Part shown: piece after piece, positions 29,671 to 39,794 of the stretch
Layout of the letters: each line of letters begins with the position of its first letter
Numbering within the stretch: position 1 is the stretch's first letter
Assembly: GCA_012837865.1 (NCBI GenBank)
Contig: DUQJ01000157.1
Span: 1-57,214 of the forward strand
Reading direction: 5' to 3'
Source: Clostridiales bacterium
GTDB lineage: Bacteria; Bacillota; Clostridia; Lachnospirales; Lachnospiraceae
DNA length: 57,214 nt
Position numbers and translations under genes: made by a program
The notes under the pieces: model-generated
The model's database searches: none
Told to the model about the DNA's origin: nothing
Seen by the model: only the letters and a program-made list of their open reading frames with translations

Positions 29671-29699
29671 ATAGTACTATATCCCCATATACCTGTCAA
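29671..29699 (-). promoter_or_regulatory. SigA-type promoter of the tad operon
   Basis: Minus strand TTGACA-N17-TACTAT, ~80 nt upstream of the first tad ORF. Confidence 0.7.
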
Positions 29700-29790
29700 T
29701 AAATTATGTGCAAATTCCTACTTTTTGTTACTTCTATCTAATATCTCATTCCTTTGTTGGCACATTTCAACAAACTCAAGTTTAAACCCA

Positions 29791-30063
29791 CTATTTGAAG
29801 TTAAAATAGGCCGATATCATATATAATAACATAACACCTGGCAATCCAAGCACGCCATTAGTTAAAATCGTTACTGGATTAATTCCTACCCTTATACTAT
29901 ATCCACTATACTTAATACATAAATCAATTATATAAACTAATGTTGTCCCTATAAAAATCCTTAGCAAAAAGTTTACAATTATATCTGGTCTACTTTTAAT
30001 TATGCTATATAAAATAATAATAACACAAACTATCATTATCACGATTAATATTATATTCTGCAT
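29791..30063 (-). CDS. bofA: Pro-sigmaK processing inhibitor BofA family protein
   Basis: GINPVTILTNGVLGLPGVMLLY signature. Confidence 0.9.
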   Translation of the reverse strand: MQNIILIVIMIVCVIIILYSIIKSRPDIIVNFLLRIFIGTTLVYIIDLCIKYSGYSIRVGINPVTILTNGVLGLPGVMLLYMISAYFNFK

Positions 30064-30204
30064 TTGTCTAACCTTCCTTTTTAAAATGAATCTTAATACA
30101 ATATATACATGGTTATCCTTTTTATTCTATTTCATTAGTATAAAATTAGAATTATATACCTATACTTATTATAAGAATATTAAAATGCTAAGGGTGGTGT
30201 TATA

Positions 30205-30444
30205 ATGCTATTTTTTTCAAAGAAAATGAAAACCGTACACCAGAAAGATTTATTAATCGAAGAACTTAATCAAACAAAAATAGCACTTGAATCTGCATAT
30301 TCAAATTTTGAAAATGTAATTGATCCAGATTTAATAGATTGTTATATTTTCGAATTAAATGCCGTTCAACAAAGATATAAGTTTTTATTAAAAGAGGCAA
30401 AGAATCTAGACAGCTTTTGTCCAATGTCCAAATCTATTGTCTAA
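30205..30444 (+). CDS. DUF2508 (YaaL-like) protein
   Basis: LIEELNQTKIALESAYSNFENVIDPDLIDCYIFELNAVQQRYKFLLKEAK. Confidence 0.85.
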   Translation: MLFFSKKMKTVHQKDLLIEELNQTKIALESAYSNFENVIDPDLIDCYIFELNAVQQRYKFLLKEAKNLDSFCPMSKSIV

Positions 30445-30447
30445 ATT

Positions 30448-30488
30448 AAAAACACCCTATGCTTGTCTTGATTTCATAGGGTGTTTTT
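30448..30488. terminator. Bidirectional terminator
   Basis: aaaaacaccctatg...catagggtgttttt. Confidence 0.88.
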
Positions 30489-30492
30489 AGTA

Positions 30493-30978
30493 TTAAGCTT
30501 TAAAGCCACGGTTATTATCTAGATTTATAAAGGTTTCATTTACATTATTCTTTCCGTATGTTAATCCTGCGTATACTTTTTGCGTATTTTGCATTACAGG
30601 ACCACTATCATCTTCTTTACTAATTTCATTAAAAGCAAATAATAATTTTTCAATTATATTAGCTGCATCTTTTAAAAATGTTGAATCTTCTTTAATAATT
30701 GATAAGACCAAACATTTACTAGCATATAGATACAGGTGAAGCAACTCATATGAAATAATATATTTGTAATCTAATGTGCCTATTAATTCTTTAAGAAATT
30801 TATTAGCAAAATTTAGACTTTTAGTAAACTCTTCAATATCTTGATTGCTAATTGAATCCTCAGCATCATTTAAACATTGTAATATAATTTCGTATTGTAT
30901 CACAACTAATTCTGTTTTTGATGCTTGCGTTGTTCTTTTAGCAAATGCTTGAATTAGATCATTTCTCATTATTTTCAC
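30493..30978 (-). CDS. fliS: Flagellar export chaperone FliS-like
   Basis: ASKTELVVIQYEIILQCLNDAEDS...KFLKELIGTLDYKYIISYELLHLYLYASKCLV; follows flagellin. Confidence 0.8.
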   Translation of the reverse strand: MKIMRNDLIQAFAKRTTQASKTELVVIQYEIILQCLNDAEDSISNQDIEEFTKSLNFANKFLKELIGTLDYKYIISYELLHLYLYASKCLVLSIIKEDSTFLKDAANIIEKLLFAFNEISKEDDSGPVMQNTQKVYAGLTYGKNNVNETFINLDNNRGFKA

Positions 30979-31003
30979 TCTCTCTATAAATATAATCTAT
31001 AAA

Positions 31004-32554
31004 TTAATTTTGTAATAACGAAAGTATAGATTGTGGTCTTTGATTTGCTTGTGCCAACATAGATATACCGGCTTGTGATAAAACATTTTGTTGGGTATAT
31101 TCTGCCATCTCTGCTGCCATGTCTGTATCCTCTATACGTGATAAGGATTCCGTCATATTTTCTGATGTTACATCTAAATTAGAAATTGAATGCTCAAGCC
31201 TGTTTTGATATGCTCCGAGTTTTGAACGTATTGCAGACACTTCGTTAATAGCAAAGTCTAATAACCCTATTGCCTTTTGTGCTCCTTCTGATGTCGCTAT
31301 ATTAATCTTATCAATTCCAAGCGTCTCTGGATTAACCTTAGGAATTCTTATAGACATTACTTGGCCTTCATTTGCACCAATTTGTATATCCATAGGACCT
31401 GCATTAAGAACTGAAACATTAACAGCTACCTCTAATGAATCTGCTACAGCAACACCTATCGTAGCCGGTGTTGTCGTGTTAGCAATTATAGAATCTTCAA
31501 ATACTGTTCCCACTGCACCAGGAGTTAATTCAAACACCATCTTAAAACTATTGCTATCTGATACTGTAACTTTTGTACCATTTACTTGTATCGTTGCAGT
31601 ATTAGCGAACTCTGTTCCCGCTTCAATTACTACACTTGCCTTCGCATCGTGGCCCTCTGCTGCCGATTTCGCAATAGAGAATCCAAATAAACCTGCTAGG
31701 TCTTCATTATCACAATATAATTCTATTTTCTGCTCTGAACCATATTCTCTACTAACAAAAGCTAATCTATTATCATCTTTTAGCTCATCTCGTTCATATC
31801 CAGCAGTATCTAAGTTTTCATCAATACTTGGAGGCAAATCTACTACTGTAAATATATCAATATTAACAGCATCACAAGCATTTCTCATCTTTGCAAACGC
31901 TTCATCTATTGTGTCCTCTGCCTTAATATAAACCGTTTCTCCGTTAATATTAATCGAACCATCAGAACCTACTTTTTGTTCCGATGTATCACCAGTTATC
32001 CCATCAATTACACTTCCCAAAAGTACTGCCTGTCTAGCATCTTGAGTTATATTTATTTTATAATCTCCTACCGACACCGTATCAGATAATGAAATCAAAT
32101 TTATACTATTGTTGCTTGAATAGGATTTTCTATCGATTGACCCATCAAGTAAAGGAACTGTATTAAACTCAGTATTCTCTGAAATCCTACTTATTTCCTG
32201 ACTTAATTGATCTATCTCTGCCTGAATGGCTTTTCTGTCTTCAATAGTATAGACTCCATTTGCAGATTGTACAGACAATTCTCTCATTCTTTGTAACATT
32301 GCCTCTACTTCAATTAGTGCTCCCTCCGCTGTTTGAATTACTGAAATACCATCTGCTGCATTTCTAGACGCTTGATCTAAACCAGCTATTTGCGTTCTCA
32401 TTTTCTCAGAAATCGCTAGTCCTGCAGAGTCATCTGCTGCACTATTTATTCTAAACCCTGATGATAGTTTCTGAAGGCTTTTATCTAATTTATTGTTTGT
32501 TTTAAATAATTGATTGTTTGCTTTTAAAGCTGAAATATTATGGTTAATTCTCAT
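31004..32554 (-). CDS. Flagellin
   Basis: N-term [54 protein letters not shown]-term [32 protein letters not shown]. Confidence 0.97.
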   Translation of the reverse strand: MRINHNISALKANNQLFKTNNKLDKSLQKLSSGFRINSAADDSAGLAISEKMRTQIAGLDQASRNAADGISVIQTAEGALIEVEAMLQRMRELSVQSANGVYTIEDRKAIQAEIDQLSQEISRISENTEFNTVPLLDGSIDRKSYSSNNSINLISLSDTVSVGDYKINITQDARQAVLLGSVIDGITGDTSEQKVGSDGSININGETVYIKAEDTIDEAFAKMRNACDAVNIDIFTVVDLPPSIDENLDTAGYERDELKDDNRLAFVSREYGSEQKIELYCDNEDLAGLFGFSIAKSAAEGHDAKASVVIEAGTEFANTATIQVNGTKVTVSDSNSFKMVFELTPGAVGTVFEDSIIANTTTPATIGVAVADSLEVAVNVSVLNAGPMDIQIGANEGQVMSIRIPKVNPETLGIDKINIATSEGAQKAIGLLDFAINEVSAIRSKLGAYQNRLEHSISNLDVTSENMTESLSRIEDTDMAAEMAEYTQQNVLSQAGISMLAQANQRPQSILSLLQN

Positions 32555-32572
32555 ATTGTTTTTCCTTTCTTT

Positions 32573-35551
32573 TTATATCTTATTTAGTATCCCTATAAAT
32601 TGTCTTGCAATGTTAAATAAACTATTGTTAGATATATTGCCTTGCTCACTCGTCATCTTTGTATCGAGCTTGTTAGGTATGTAGATGTTTTTACTCATAG
32701 AATCCAAGGCATAGTTTGTATTGTTATATGATATATCTTCTGATTCAACTATTTCTCTAAATATATAATCATTTTCTTTTATTAAATCTAGTCCCTTCTT
32801 GGTATCACATAAAACAAGACCAGTAAAATTTCCTTGCTTTACATTGTATGATAAATTTACTCTTCCTATTGTTTCTGATGAATATGCTATTGCAACTTGT
32901 GAACTTCCTTTGTCTCCATCAATTATAGTTAAATTTATATTAGCTATCTTACCATCTTCTTCTACTGGGATTTGATAAAATCTCTTGTTCGCTAATTGAA
33001 CTGTAAATCTGTTTAACTTCCTAAGCCCAACTATTTGATCAACTTCTTTACTGTCCCTTTCTTCTGTTAAAATCATTTCGTCTAAAATATTATCTATATC
33101 ACTACTAATTTCATTAATTAATTCCTTTATTTTAAACTCGTCACTAAACTTATCGGAAAGTGAGCCTGCTTTCTTAATAGCTTCTTCTGTTTTTTCATTC
33201 CTTTTGTTGTTTGATAATCTATCTAATTCTTGATAAATATTGCTATCATTTTCTAATACATGCTTAGCCAATCCAATGTTATTGATAGTTTCACCCATAT
33301 TAAAGTTCTTTAAAAATGAAATAGCAGCATCAGATTCATCTAAATTCTCTTTTATTTCCTCTACTTTGTCCATATTTTCAAAATCTTTCGTCTCTATGCT
33401 CGTGTTAATTAGTTTATCATGCAGTTTCTCTAACGAAAAATCCAATATTTCTGCTTCATCCATATCCCTTTCAATATTAGCCAGTCTATCAGGTGTAATT
33501 TCGTCTATTATACCTTTTATCAGTTCTTGATTAAATTCACCAAATGACCCTTCTATCTGATCTAGAATTTTCTCTTTATTAAGTTTTAATTCTTCTAAAA
33601 GTCCAAACTCTTCATTGATTCTAAGATCTATATTTATTTTATTAATATTTGATGCTTTTAAAAGATTCTTTAAATTTACTTCTTGATTTGAATTTATCAA
33701 CGAACCTAGGGCTGCTCCATCTGTTCTATCCACAGCATGTAGTAATCTATAAATACCTACATATGTATTTCTTTGTTCTTCTGTTATATTATTGTTTTTT
33801 TCAAGCTTCCATAAAAAGTCACTGTACTTTTCATCTGGATGCTCGCCTAATTCAGTTTTAATGTTTTTAATTTCTTCATTTAATTCAAATAAAGGTGTTT
33901 TTATTGGATTAATATCATTTTTTATTAAATGCATTGTTACCATAGGTGTAAGATTTTTAACTAATTCATTTAATTGCATATCATAACTCTTAATTTGATT
34001 AATATTTTCAGGCGTTAAATCCATACTGTTATAGGCTAATATTCTAGCAGCTCTTTGATTAAGCGAAGTGTTTTCTATATTTAATTCATTTAAAAGAGTA
34101 TCCATATTCTGAAATGCTTTTTTAATTGAATCTCCATATTCACTAGTCGGCCTTGTTATTAAAAGTTCATATGCTTGATTAGCTTTTTCAAGTTGGCTAT
34201 TAAGCTTTTGGCTTTCATCTACTAAAGATTCTAAGGTCTCAACATATCTACTATTTAATGTTTTACCTATTATATAAATAGGTGCTTTTTTAATATCTTC
34301 AATTTTCTCTACAGTATTTTTAAATGTTTCTATACTTTCCTGATTATTCTTTACACCATTCTTCTCAAATAATTCTTGATAATATTTGTTTTCCATTGAC
34401 TTGAGTTCTTTTACAATCTTCTCTAATGGCTCTATATCAACCTCAATTCCATTATCTTTTAAAGCCTTAGCAGATTCATAAGTGAGTTTTAATCTTATTT
34501 CATGTAATTGTCTTTTTACTGAAACTTCATCAATTTTATCGCTATTTATTTCCACATTATTTAATGGATAGCCTTTATTTGATTTTATTAGATTATTTAA
34601 ATTGATTTCTTTTTTCTGTTTTATTAATTTCTCTATATCTTTTTCCGAAAGTTTTTTTATATCCTCAACTAGGTCAGATATGTTTTTATTCTGATCAATT
34701 ATCAATGTATCTTTTGCTTCTGTGCCATTTAACATAGCATTATTAATTTTATCAATAATTTCTTCTTTATCTATCAGTTTATCAATATTATCTAATTGTG
34801 TTTTATAAACTATGTTTTCTTTATTTACCGGAATATTGTTATTAATACACCATTGAGCTATTTGCATATTTCCTTGGTCTGCCTCTAGGCCATTATTATT
34901 TAAATATATTGATATTTTAGGATTAAGTTGCTCCCACATATCTTCTGGAATTTGGTCTAAACCATCTTTTTTACTGTCTTTTATATATTGTGCCTTATAT
35001 ATGTTCTCTATAGATGGTTGCAAATTATTTTTTACAAGATATACTATTGAATCATTGGGTAGTGGTCCGATGGAATTAGCTAAGTTTAAGGCATCTTGTA
35101 TACCTGATACTGCTTGCATAACCTTTTCTTGATTTTCATTATCTATCTTCTTGATTTCCTCAAGTATTTGAGCTAATCCCTCTATACTATAATTATCTAG
35201 AGATATCCCTTGTGCTTTGATTTTATTATACTCTTCCATTGATAAGCTCTTTACTATATTTATAATTTTGTTCTTTAGCTCATATCTTTCCACTTGTTCT
35301 TTATTATTATCAGCATTAATCTTATTTTGATTTAAAAATGTTTTTTGTTCCTTATTAAATCTGTTTCCTGGTGAAGATGCTTTTTCAATCTCATCATCCT
35401 GCTTATCTTCAGTTTGATTTTCATTTGTTTCAATATCTTCATCAGATTCTTCTATTTTAGTATTATTCTTAAGATCATGAACTTTACAATCTTTGTTAAA
35501 AACCGTATAATCATATTTACCTATATTATTATTCATATTCTTCACACTCAC
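32573..35551 (-). CDS. Large FliK-like / DUF6240-like flagellar-associated protein
   Basis: C-terminal LTIIDGDKGSSQVAIAYSSETIGRVNLSYNVKQGNFTGLVLCD resembles FliK C-domain; operon with flagellin; sigD-like promoter upstream. GTG (35551) or ATG at ~35536 start. Confidence 0.65.
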   Translation of the reverse strand: MSVKNMNNNIGKYDYTVFNKDCKVHDLKNNTKIEESDEDIETNENQTEDKQDDEIEKASSPGNRFNKEQKTFLNQNKINADNNKEQVERYELKNKIINIVKSLSMEEYNKIKAQGISLDNYSIEGLAQILEEIKKIDNENQEKVMQAVSGIQDALNLANSIGPLPNDSIVYLVKNNLQPSIENIYKAQYIKDSKKDGLDQIPEDMWEQLNPKISIYLNNNGLEADQGNMQIAQWCINNNIPVNKENIVYKTQLDNIDKLIDKEEIIDKINNAMLNGTEAKDTLIIDQNKNISDLVEDIKKLSEKDIEKLIKQKKEINLNNLIKSNKGYPLNNVEINSDKIDEVSVKRQLHEIRLKLTYESAKALKDNGIEVDIEPLEKIVKELKSMENKYYQELFEKNGVKNNQESIETFKNTVEKIEDIKKAPIYIIGKTLNSRYVETLESLVDESQKLNSQLEKANQAYELLITRPTSEYGDSIKKAFQNMDTLLNELNIENTSLNQRAARILAYNSMDLTPENINQIKSYDMQLNELVKNLTPMVTMHLIKNDINPIKTPLFELNEEIKNIKTELGEHPDEKYSDFLWKLEKNNNITEEQRNTYVGIYRLLHAVDRTDGAALGSLINSNQEVNLKNLLKASNINKINIDLRINEEFGLLEELKLNKEKILDQIEGSFGEFNQELIKGIIDEITPDRLANIERDMDEAEILDFSLEKLHDKLINTSIETKDFENMDKVEEIKENLDESDAAISFLKNFNMGETINNIGLAKHVLENDSNIYQELDRLSNNKRNEKTEEAIKKAGSLSDKFSDEFKIKELINEISSDIDNILDEMILTEERDSKEVDQIVGLRKLNRFTVQLANKRFYQIPVEEDGKIANINLTIIDGDKGSSQVAIAYSSETIGRVNLSYNVKQGNFTGLVLCDTKKGLDLIKENDYIFREIVESEDISYNNTNYALDSMSKNIYIPNKLDTKMTSEQGNISNNSLFNIARQFIGILNKI

Positions 35552-35588
35552 TTCAAAATTAATTAATACGTCAATTAAATCATTTTAT

Positions 35589-35616
35589 ATATCGACCAAA
35601 AACCTTTATAGCTTTA
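35589..35616 (-). promoter_or_regulatory. SigD (flagellar)-like promoter
   Basis: Minus strand TAAA-N16-GTCGATAT (consensus TAAA-N~15-GCCGATAT). Confidence 0.6.
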
Positions 35617-35708
35617 ATAATTTACACTTAAATCAACATACAAATATAGGTTGATGAATAAAGATATATAATATAGACTAATATTTTGTAAAATATTATG
35701 GGGGTATT

Positions 35709-37445
35709 ATGGCAAATAAAAAATTTAAATTATCTTTTATTGTAATAGTATTTATTATAGCAAGCTTGTTCACTGGTTGCTCAAATCAAAATCATAAACA
35801 ACAAGAGGAGTTTAGTAAATTTATTACAAGCTTTTTTATAAAGGAAGTTCAATCAGATACACTCTCTCTAAATTATTCATTAGCTTATCCTGAGAAATAT
35901 GGTATTGTAATTGAAGATGTTTCACTTGGTTCATATTCTGTTGAAAGTATGAGCCATTCAATAATAGCCTCTGAAAATTACATAAAAAAATTAAATTCAT
36001 TTAATTATAAGTTGCTAAACGATGAACAAAAATTAACTTATGATATTTTAAAGGGCTATCTTGACCTTGATCTAAGTTATAATGATTTCTTGTTTTATAG
36101 TGAAGCCCTTGGTCCATCAACCGGAATTCAAGCACAGCTTCCCATTTTATTAGCTGAATATAACTTTTATTCAAAAAAAGATATAGATAATTATATCGAC
36201 CTTTTACCATGTGTTTACTCATATTTTAAAGATATATCAGAATTTGAGATAGAAAAAGCTAACCATAATTTATTTATGAGTGATGAGATAGCAGATAAAA
36301 TAATTGATCAATGTAATATGTTTACACTTGATCCCGATAATAATTTTTTAATAATATATTTTAACAGAAAAATAGAAGAATTTGACGGATTAACAGAAGC
36401 TGAAATTGATAATTATAAGAATCTAAATGAGGCCGCTGTACTTGAACATGTTATCCCGGCTTATGAGTTGTTAACACAAACATTGTCTAGTTTGAAAGGA
36501 AGGGGCTTAAATAACCAAGGATTATCTCATTTTTCAAAAGGTAAGGAGTATTATAAATATCTTTTAAAATATAAAACAGGTAGCAATAAAGACATAAATG
36601 ATATTATTGCTATGCTAGATCAAACCATTGAAAATAAAACCGCAAAAATAAACACTTTATTTGCTTCTGATGAAAAACTTATAGATAATTATATTAATTT
36701 TGAATCTTTTCCTATTACAGATCCCAAATTAATTCTCGAGGATTTAAAAGTTAAAATACGTAGGGATTTCCCAGAATCAATTCCAACAAATTGTAATATA
36801 AAATCCGTCCCAGATTCATTATCTGAATATCTAAGTCCTGCCATGTATTTAGTACCCGCTATAGATGATTATTTAGATAATACTATTTATATAAATGATT
36901 ATAAAACATCCTCACAAATATATACTACTATTGCCCATGAGGGATACCCTGGTCACCTATATCAAAATGTATATTTTAGGAATCAAAATCCTGCTCCTAT
37001 TAGGAATATTCTTAACTTCCCTGGTTATACAGAAGGTTGGGCAACATATGTAGAGCTATATTCATATCATTTATCAGGTATAAATGATAATCTTGCAGAA
37101 TTTTTTGAACATAATAATCTTATTATCCTATGTATGTATGCTCGAGCAGATATTGGTATTCATTATGAAGGATGGGATCAAAAACAAGCTGTTAAATATA
37201 TCAAATCCTTTGGTGTCAACGATAATATATCCAAAGAAATATATAAAACTTTATTGGAAGAGCCAGGCATATACCTACCTTATTCGGTTGGTTGTCTTGA
37301 AATATTAAATCTAAGAGATAAGGCTGAAGGTTCATTAAAAGAAGATTTTAATCTTAAAGAATTTCATAGGTTTTTACTAGAAATAGGGCCTGCTCAATTT
37401 CATATAATAGAAACAGAGCTTGATAGCTGGATCAAAACCCAGTAA
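35709..37445 (+). CDS. DUF885 family lipoprotein, putative metallopeptidase
   Basis: Lipobox IIASLFTGCS; IAHEGYPGHLYQ motif; FPGYTEGWATYVELYSY. Confidence 0.9.
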   Translation: MANKKFKLSFIVIVFIIASLFTGCSNQNHKQQEEFSKFITSFFIKEVQSDTLSLNYSLAYPEKYGIVIEDVSLGSYSVESMSHSIIASENYIKKLNSFNYKLLNDEQKLTYDILKGYLDLDLSYNDFLFYSEALGPSTGIQAQLPILLAEYNFYSKKDIDNYIDLLPCVYSYFKDISEFEIEKANHNLFMSDEIADKIIDQCNMFTLDPDNNFLIIYFNRKIEEFDGLTEAEIDNYKNLNEAAVLEHVIPAYELLTQTLSSLKGRGLNNQGLSHFSKGKEYYKYLLKYKTGSNKDINDIIAMLDQTIENKTAKINTLFASDEKLIDNYINFESFPITDPKLILEDLKVKIRRDFPESIPTNCNIKSVPDSLSEYLSPAMYLVPAIDDYLDNTIYINDYKTSSQIYTTIAHEGYPGHLYQNVYFRNQNPAPIRNILNFPGYTEGWATYVELYSYHLSGINDNLAEFFEHNNLIILCMYARADIGIHYEGWDQKQAVKYIKSFGVNDNISKEIYKTLLEEPGIYLPYSVGCLEILNLRDKAEGSLKEDFNLKEFHRFLLEIGPAQFHIIETELDSWIKTQ

Positions 37446-37462
37446 AATTACAGAAAACTTAA

Positions 37463-37503
37463 AAAGAGGCACAAAACTTTGTATTCTAGTTTTGTACCTC
37501 TTT
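37463..37503. terminator. Bidirectional terminator
   Basis: aaagaggcacaaaact...agttttgtacctcttt (one mismatch). Confidence 0.8.
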
Positions 37504-37508
37504 CTTAT

Positions 37509-39482
37509 TTAACTTATAGATGCTCCTGCAGGCATATCTTTGTCGGGAACCATAAGTGCTAAATCCCCATTTTCATTTTCAGCACATAATATCATTCCTT
37601 CTGACAAAAGACCTGCAAGTTTAGCTGGTTTTAAGTTTACTACCACCATAACTTTCTTGCCTACCATTTCTTCTGCTGAATAATTTGCTTTAATGCCTGA
37701 TATAATTTGTTTAATTTGATTGCCTATTTTAACTTGCGAACAAAGTAATTTTTTTGATTTTTTAACTTCTTCACATTCTATAACTTCACCTATTTGAAAT
37801 TGCATTGACATAAAATCATCAAATGTTATTTCGGGTTTTTGTTCAATTTCTATTACTGTCTCAGTAGCTTTCTCATTTGTACTTCCATTTAGGTCATTAT
37901 TAGCTGCTTTTTCTTGGTCCACTTTTTCTAGAACCTCTTTGATATCTAGTCTCGCAAATAGTATTTCGGGTTTATCAGTAACTCTATTTCCAGATGGATA
38001 TAGACCGAATTTATTAATTTCTTCAAAGCTTCTTGTAGAAGTATTTAATTGGTCAAATATTTTGTTCGATGTTTCTGGCATAAATGATTCCAATAAAGTC
38101 GTTCCAATACATATACTTTCCACTAAATTATATAAAACAGTTTCAAGACGAGCTTTAGTAGCTTCTTCTCTTGCTAATATCCATGGCATTGTTTCATCAA
38201 TATATTTATTACATCTTTTAAATAAATTAAAGATTTCTGTAATTGCGTCAGCAACTTTAAGTTTGTACATCTTTTCAGATACTTTCTCGTTCGCTGTTAA
38301 TGCTAATTCTTTTAGTTCCATGTCAACATCTTCATTTACATTAGAGTTATTAATTACTCCATCAAAGTATTTGTTAGCCATTGAAATTGTTCTATTTACC
38401 AGATTACCTAAAGTATTTGCTAATTCTGAATTGTTTCTTTCTGTAACGAGTTCCCAAGTAATTGTTCCGTCATTATCAAAAGGCATCTCATGAAGTACAT
38501 AAAACCTGACTGCATCCACTCCAAATACATCAACTAATTGTTCTGCATACATTACATTGCCTTTTGATTTGCTCATTTTATCACCTGCTATACCTTGACG
38601 TAGCCAAGGATGTCCAAATATTTGCTTTGGAAGAGGAACATCAAGAGCCATTAACATAATAGGCCAATATATTGTATGAAATCTTAGAATATCTTTACCA
38701 ATAAGGTGTAAATCTGCTGGCCAATGTGTTTTAAATAAATCTGTATTATCTCCATCTACATCATAGCCAATTCCAGTTATATAATTACTTAATGCATCAA
38801 TCCAAACATATACTATATGTTCCTGATTAAAATCTACTGGTATTCCCCATTTAAATGAAGTTCTAGATACACACAAATCCTGAAGCCCAGCCAAAATAAA
38901 ATTATTCATCATTTCATTTTTTCTTGAAACAGGTTGTATAAAGTCAGGATTCTTATTAATATGTTCAGCTAGTCTATCTGCATATTTGCTTAACTTTAAG
39001 AAATAAGCTTCTTCCTTTGTATGCTCTACACCTCTGCCACAATCAGGGCATTTTCCCTCATCTAGTTGTGAGCTTGTAAAAAAGGATTCACACGGAGTAC
39101 AATACATTCCTTCATAAAATCCCTTATAAATATCACCTTTATCATATAATCTTTTAAATATCTTTTGTACTTGTTTAACATGATCACTATCTGTAGTTCT
39201 AATAAACTTATCATACGAAGTATTCATTAAATCCCAATTAGATTTAATATGGCTGGCAATATCATCTACATAAGCTTTTGGTGATATACCTGCTTCGTTA
39301 GCTTTTTCCTCGATTTTCTGCCCATGTTCATCAGTGCCAGTCATAAAAAAAACTTCGTAGCCCTCAAATCTTTTGTATCTTGCAATACTATCAGCTAATA
39401 TTATCTCATAGGTGTTTCCTATATGTGGAGATCCTGATGTATAGGCAATTGCTGTTGTAATATAATAAGGCCCTTTTTTCAT
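37509..39482 (-). CDS. metG: Methionyl-tRNA synthetase with C-terminal tRNA-binding (EMAP) domain
   Basis: YITTAIAYTSGSPHIGNTYE, KMSKSKGNV, C-terminal FMSMQFQIGEVIECEEVKKSKKLLCSQVKIG. Confidence 0.97.
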   Translation of the reverse strand: MKKGPYYITTAIAYTSGSPHIGNTYEIILADSIARYKRFEGYEVFFMTGTDEHGQKIEEKANEAGISPKAYVDDIASHIKSNWDLMNTSYDKFIRTTDSDHVKQVQKIFKRLYDKGDIYKGFYEGMYCTPCESFFTSSQLDEGKCPDCGRGVEHTKEEAYFLKLSKYADRLAEHINKNPDFIQPVSRKNEMMNNFILAGLQDLCVSRTSFKWGIPVDFNQEHIVYVWIDALSNYITGIGYDVDGDNTDLFKTHWPADLHLIGKDILRFHTIYWPIMLMALDVPLPKQIFGHPWLRQGIAGDKMSKSKGNVMYAEQLVDVFGVDAVRFYVLHEMPFDNDGTITWELVTERNNSELANTLGNLVNRTISMANKYFDGVINNSNVNEDVDMELKELALTANEKVSEKMYKLKVADAITEIFNLFKRCNKYIDETMPWILAREEATKARLETVLYNLVESICIGTTLLESFMPETSNKIFDQLNTSTRSFEEINKFGLYPSGNRVTDKPEILFARLDIKEVLEKVDQEKAANNDLNGSTNEKATETVIEIEQKPEITFDDFMSMQFQIGEVIECEEVKKSKKLLCSQVKIGNQIKQIISGIKANYSAEEMVGKKVMVVVNLKPAKLAGLLSEGMILCAENENGDLALMVPDKDMPAGASIS

Positions 39483-39512
39483 TGTTATTCCTCCTAAATA
39501 TAATAAACTAAA

Positions 39513-39568
39513 TCAAGGTTAATTAGAAAGGTATATTCATACCAAATATACGTTCTAACTAACCTTGA
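39513..39568 (-). promoter_or_regulatory. Long hairpin in metG 5' leader
   Basis: 16-bp arms (one G-U) TCAAGGTTAGTTAGAA/TTCTAATTAACCTTGA plus inner 7-bp GTATATT/AATATAC. Confidence 0.65.
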
Positions 39569-39633
39569 CCTAGTTAAGTCTACCCTCTTTGTCCCCAAAA
39601 CAAATTAATACTTCTCCTGTATCAACCTTATTA

Positions 39634-39662
39634 AGCATATCAAATCAATTTATAATTGTCAA
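39634..39662 (-). promoter_or_regulatory. Putative metG promoter
   Basis: TTGACA-N17-TATGCT on minus strand; implies ~145-nt leader. Confidence 0.55.
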
Positions 39663-39794
39663 TAATTTTTGTCTATATTATAACTATTTTTTTATAAAAC
39701 TTGATTCTAGAAGCCATATAAAGTATTATTAGTTTTATAATGACATATACTATAATGTTTCGCAATACTATAGTTTTTAATAGGAGGATACTTA

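Noticed and set aside
39483-39794. T-box or SAM riboswitch upstream of metG
   Set aside because: No T-box core or S-box core sequence recognised; only an unassigned structured leader can be claimed.
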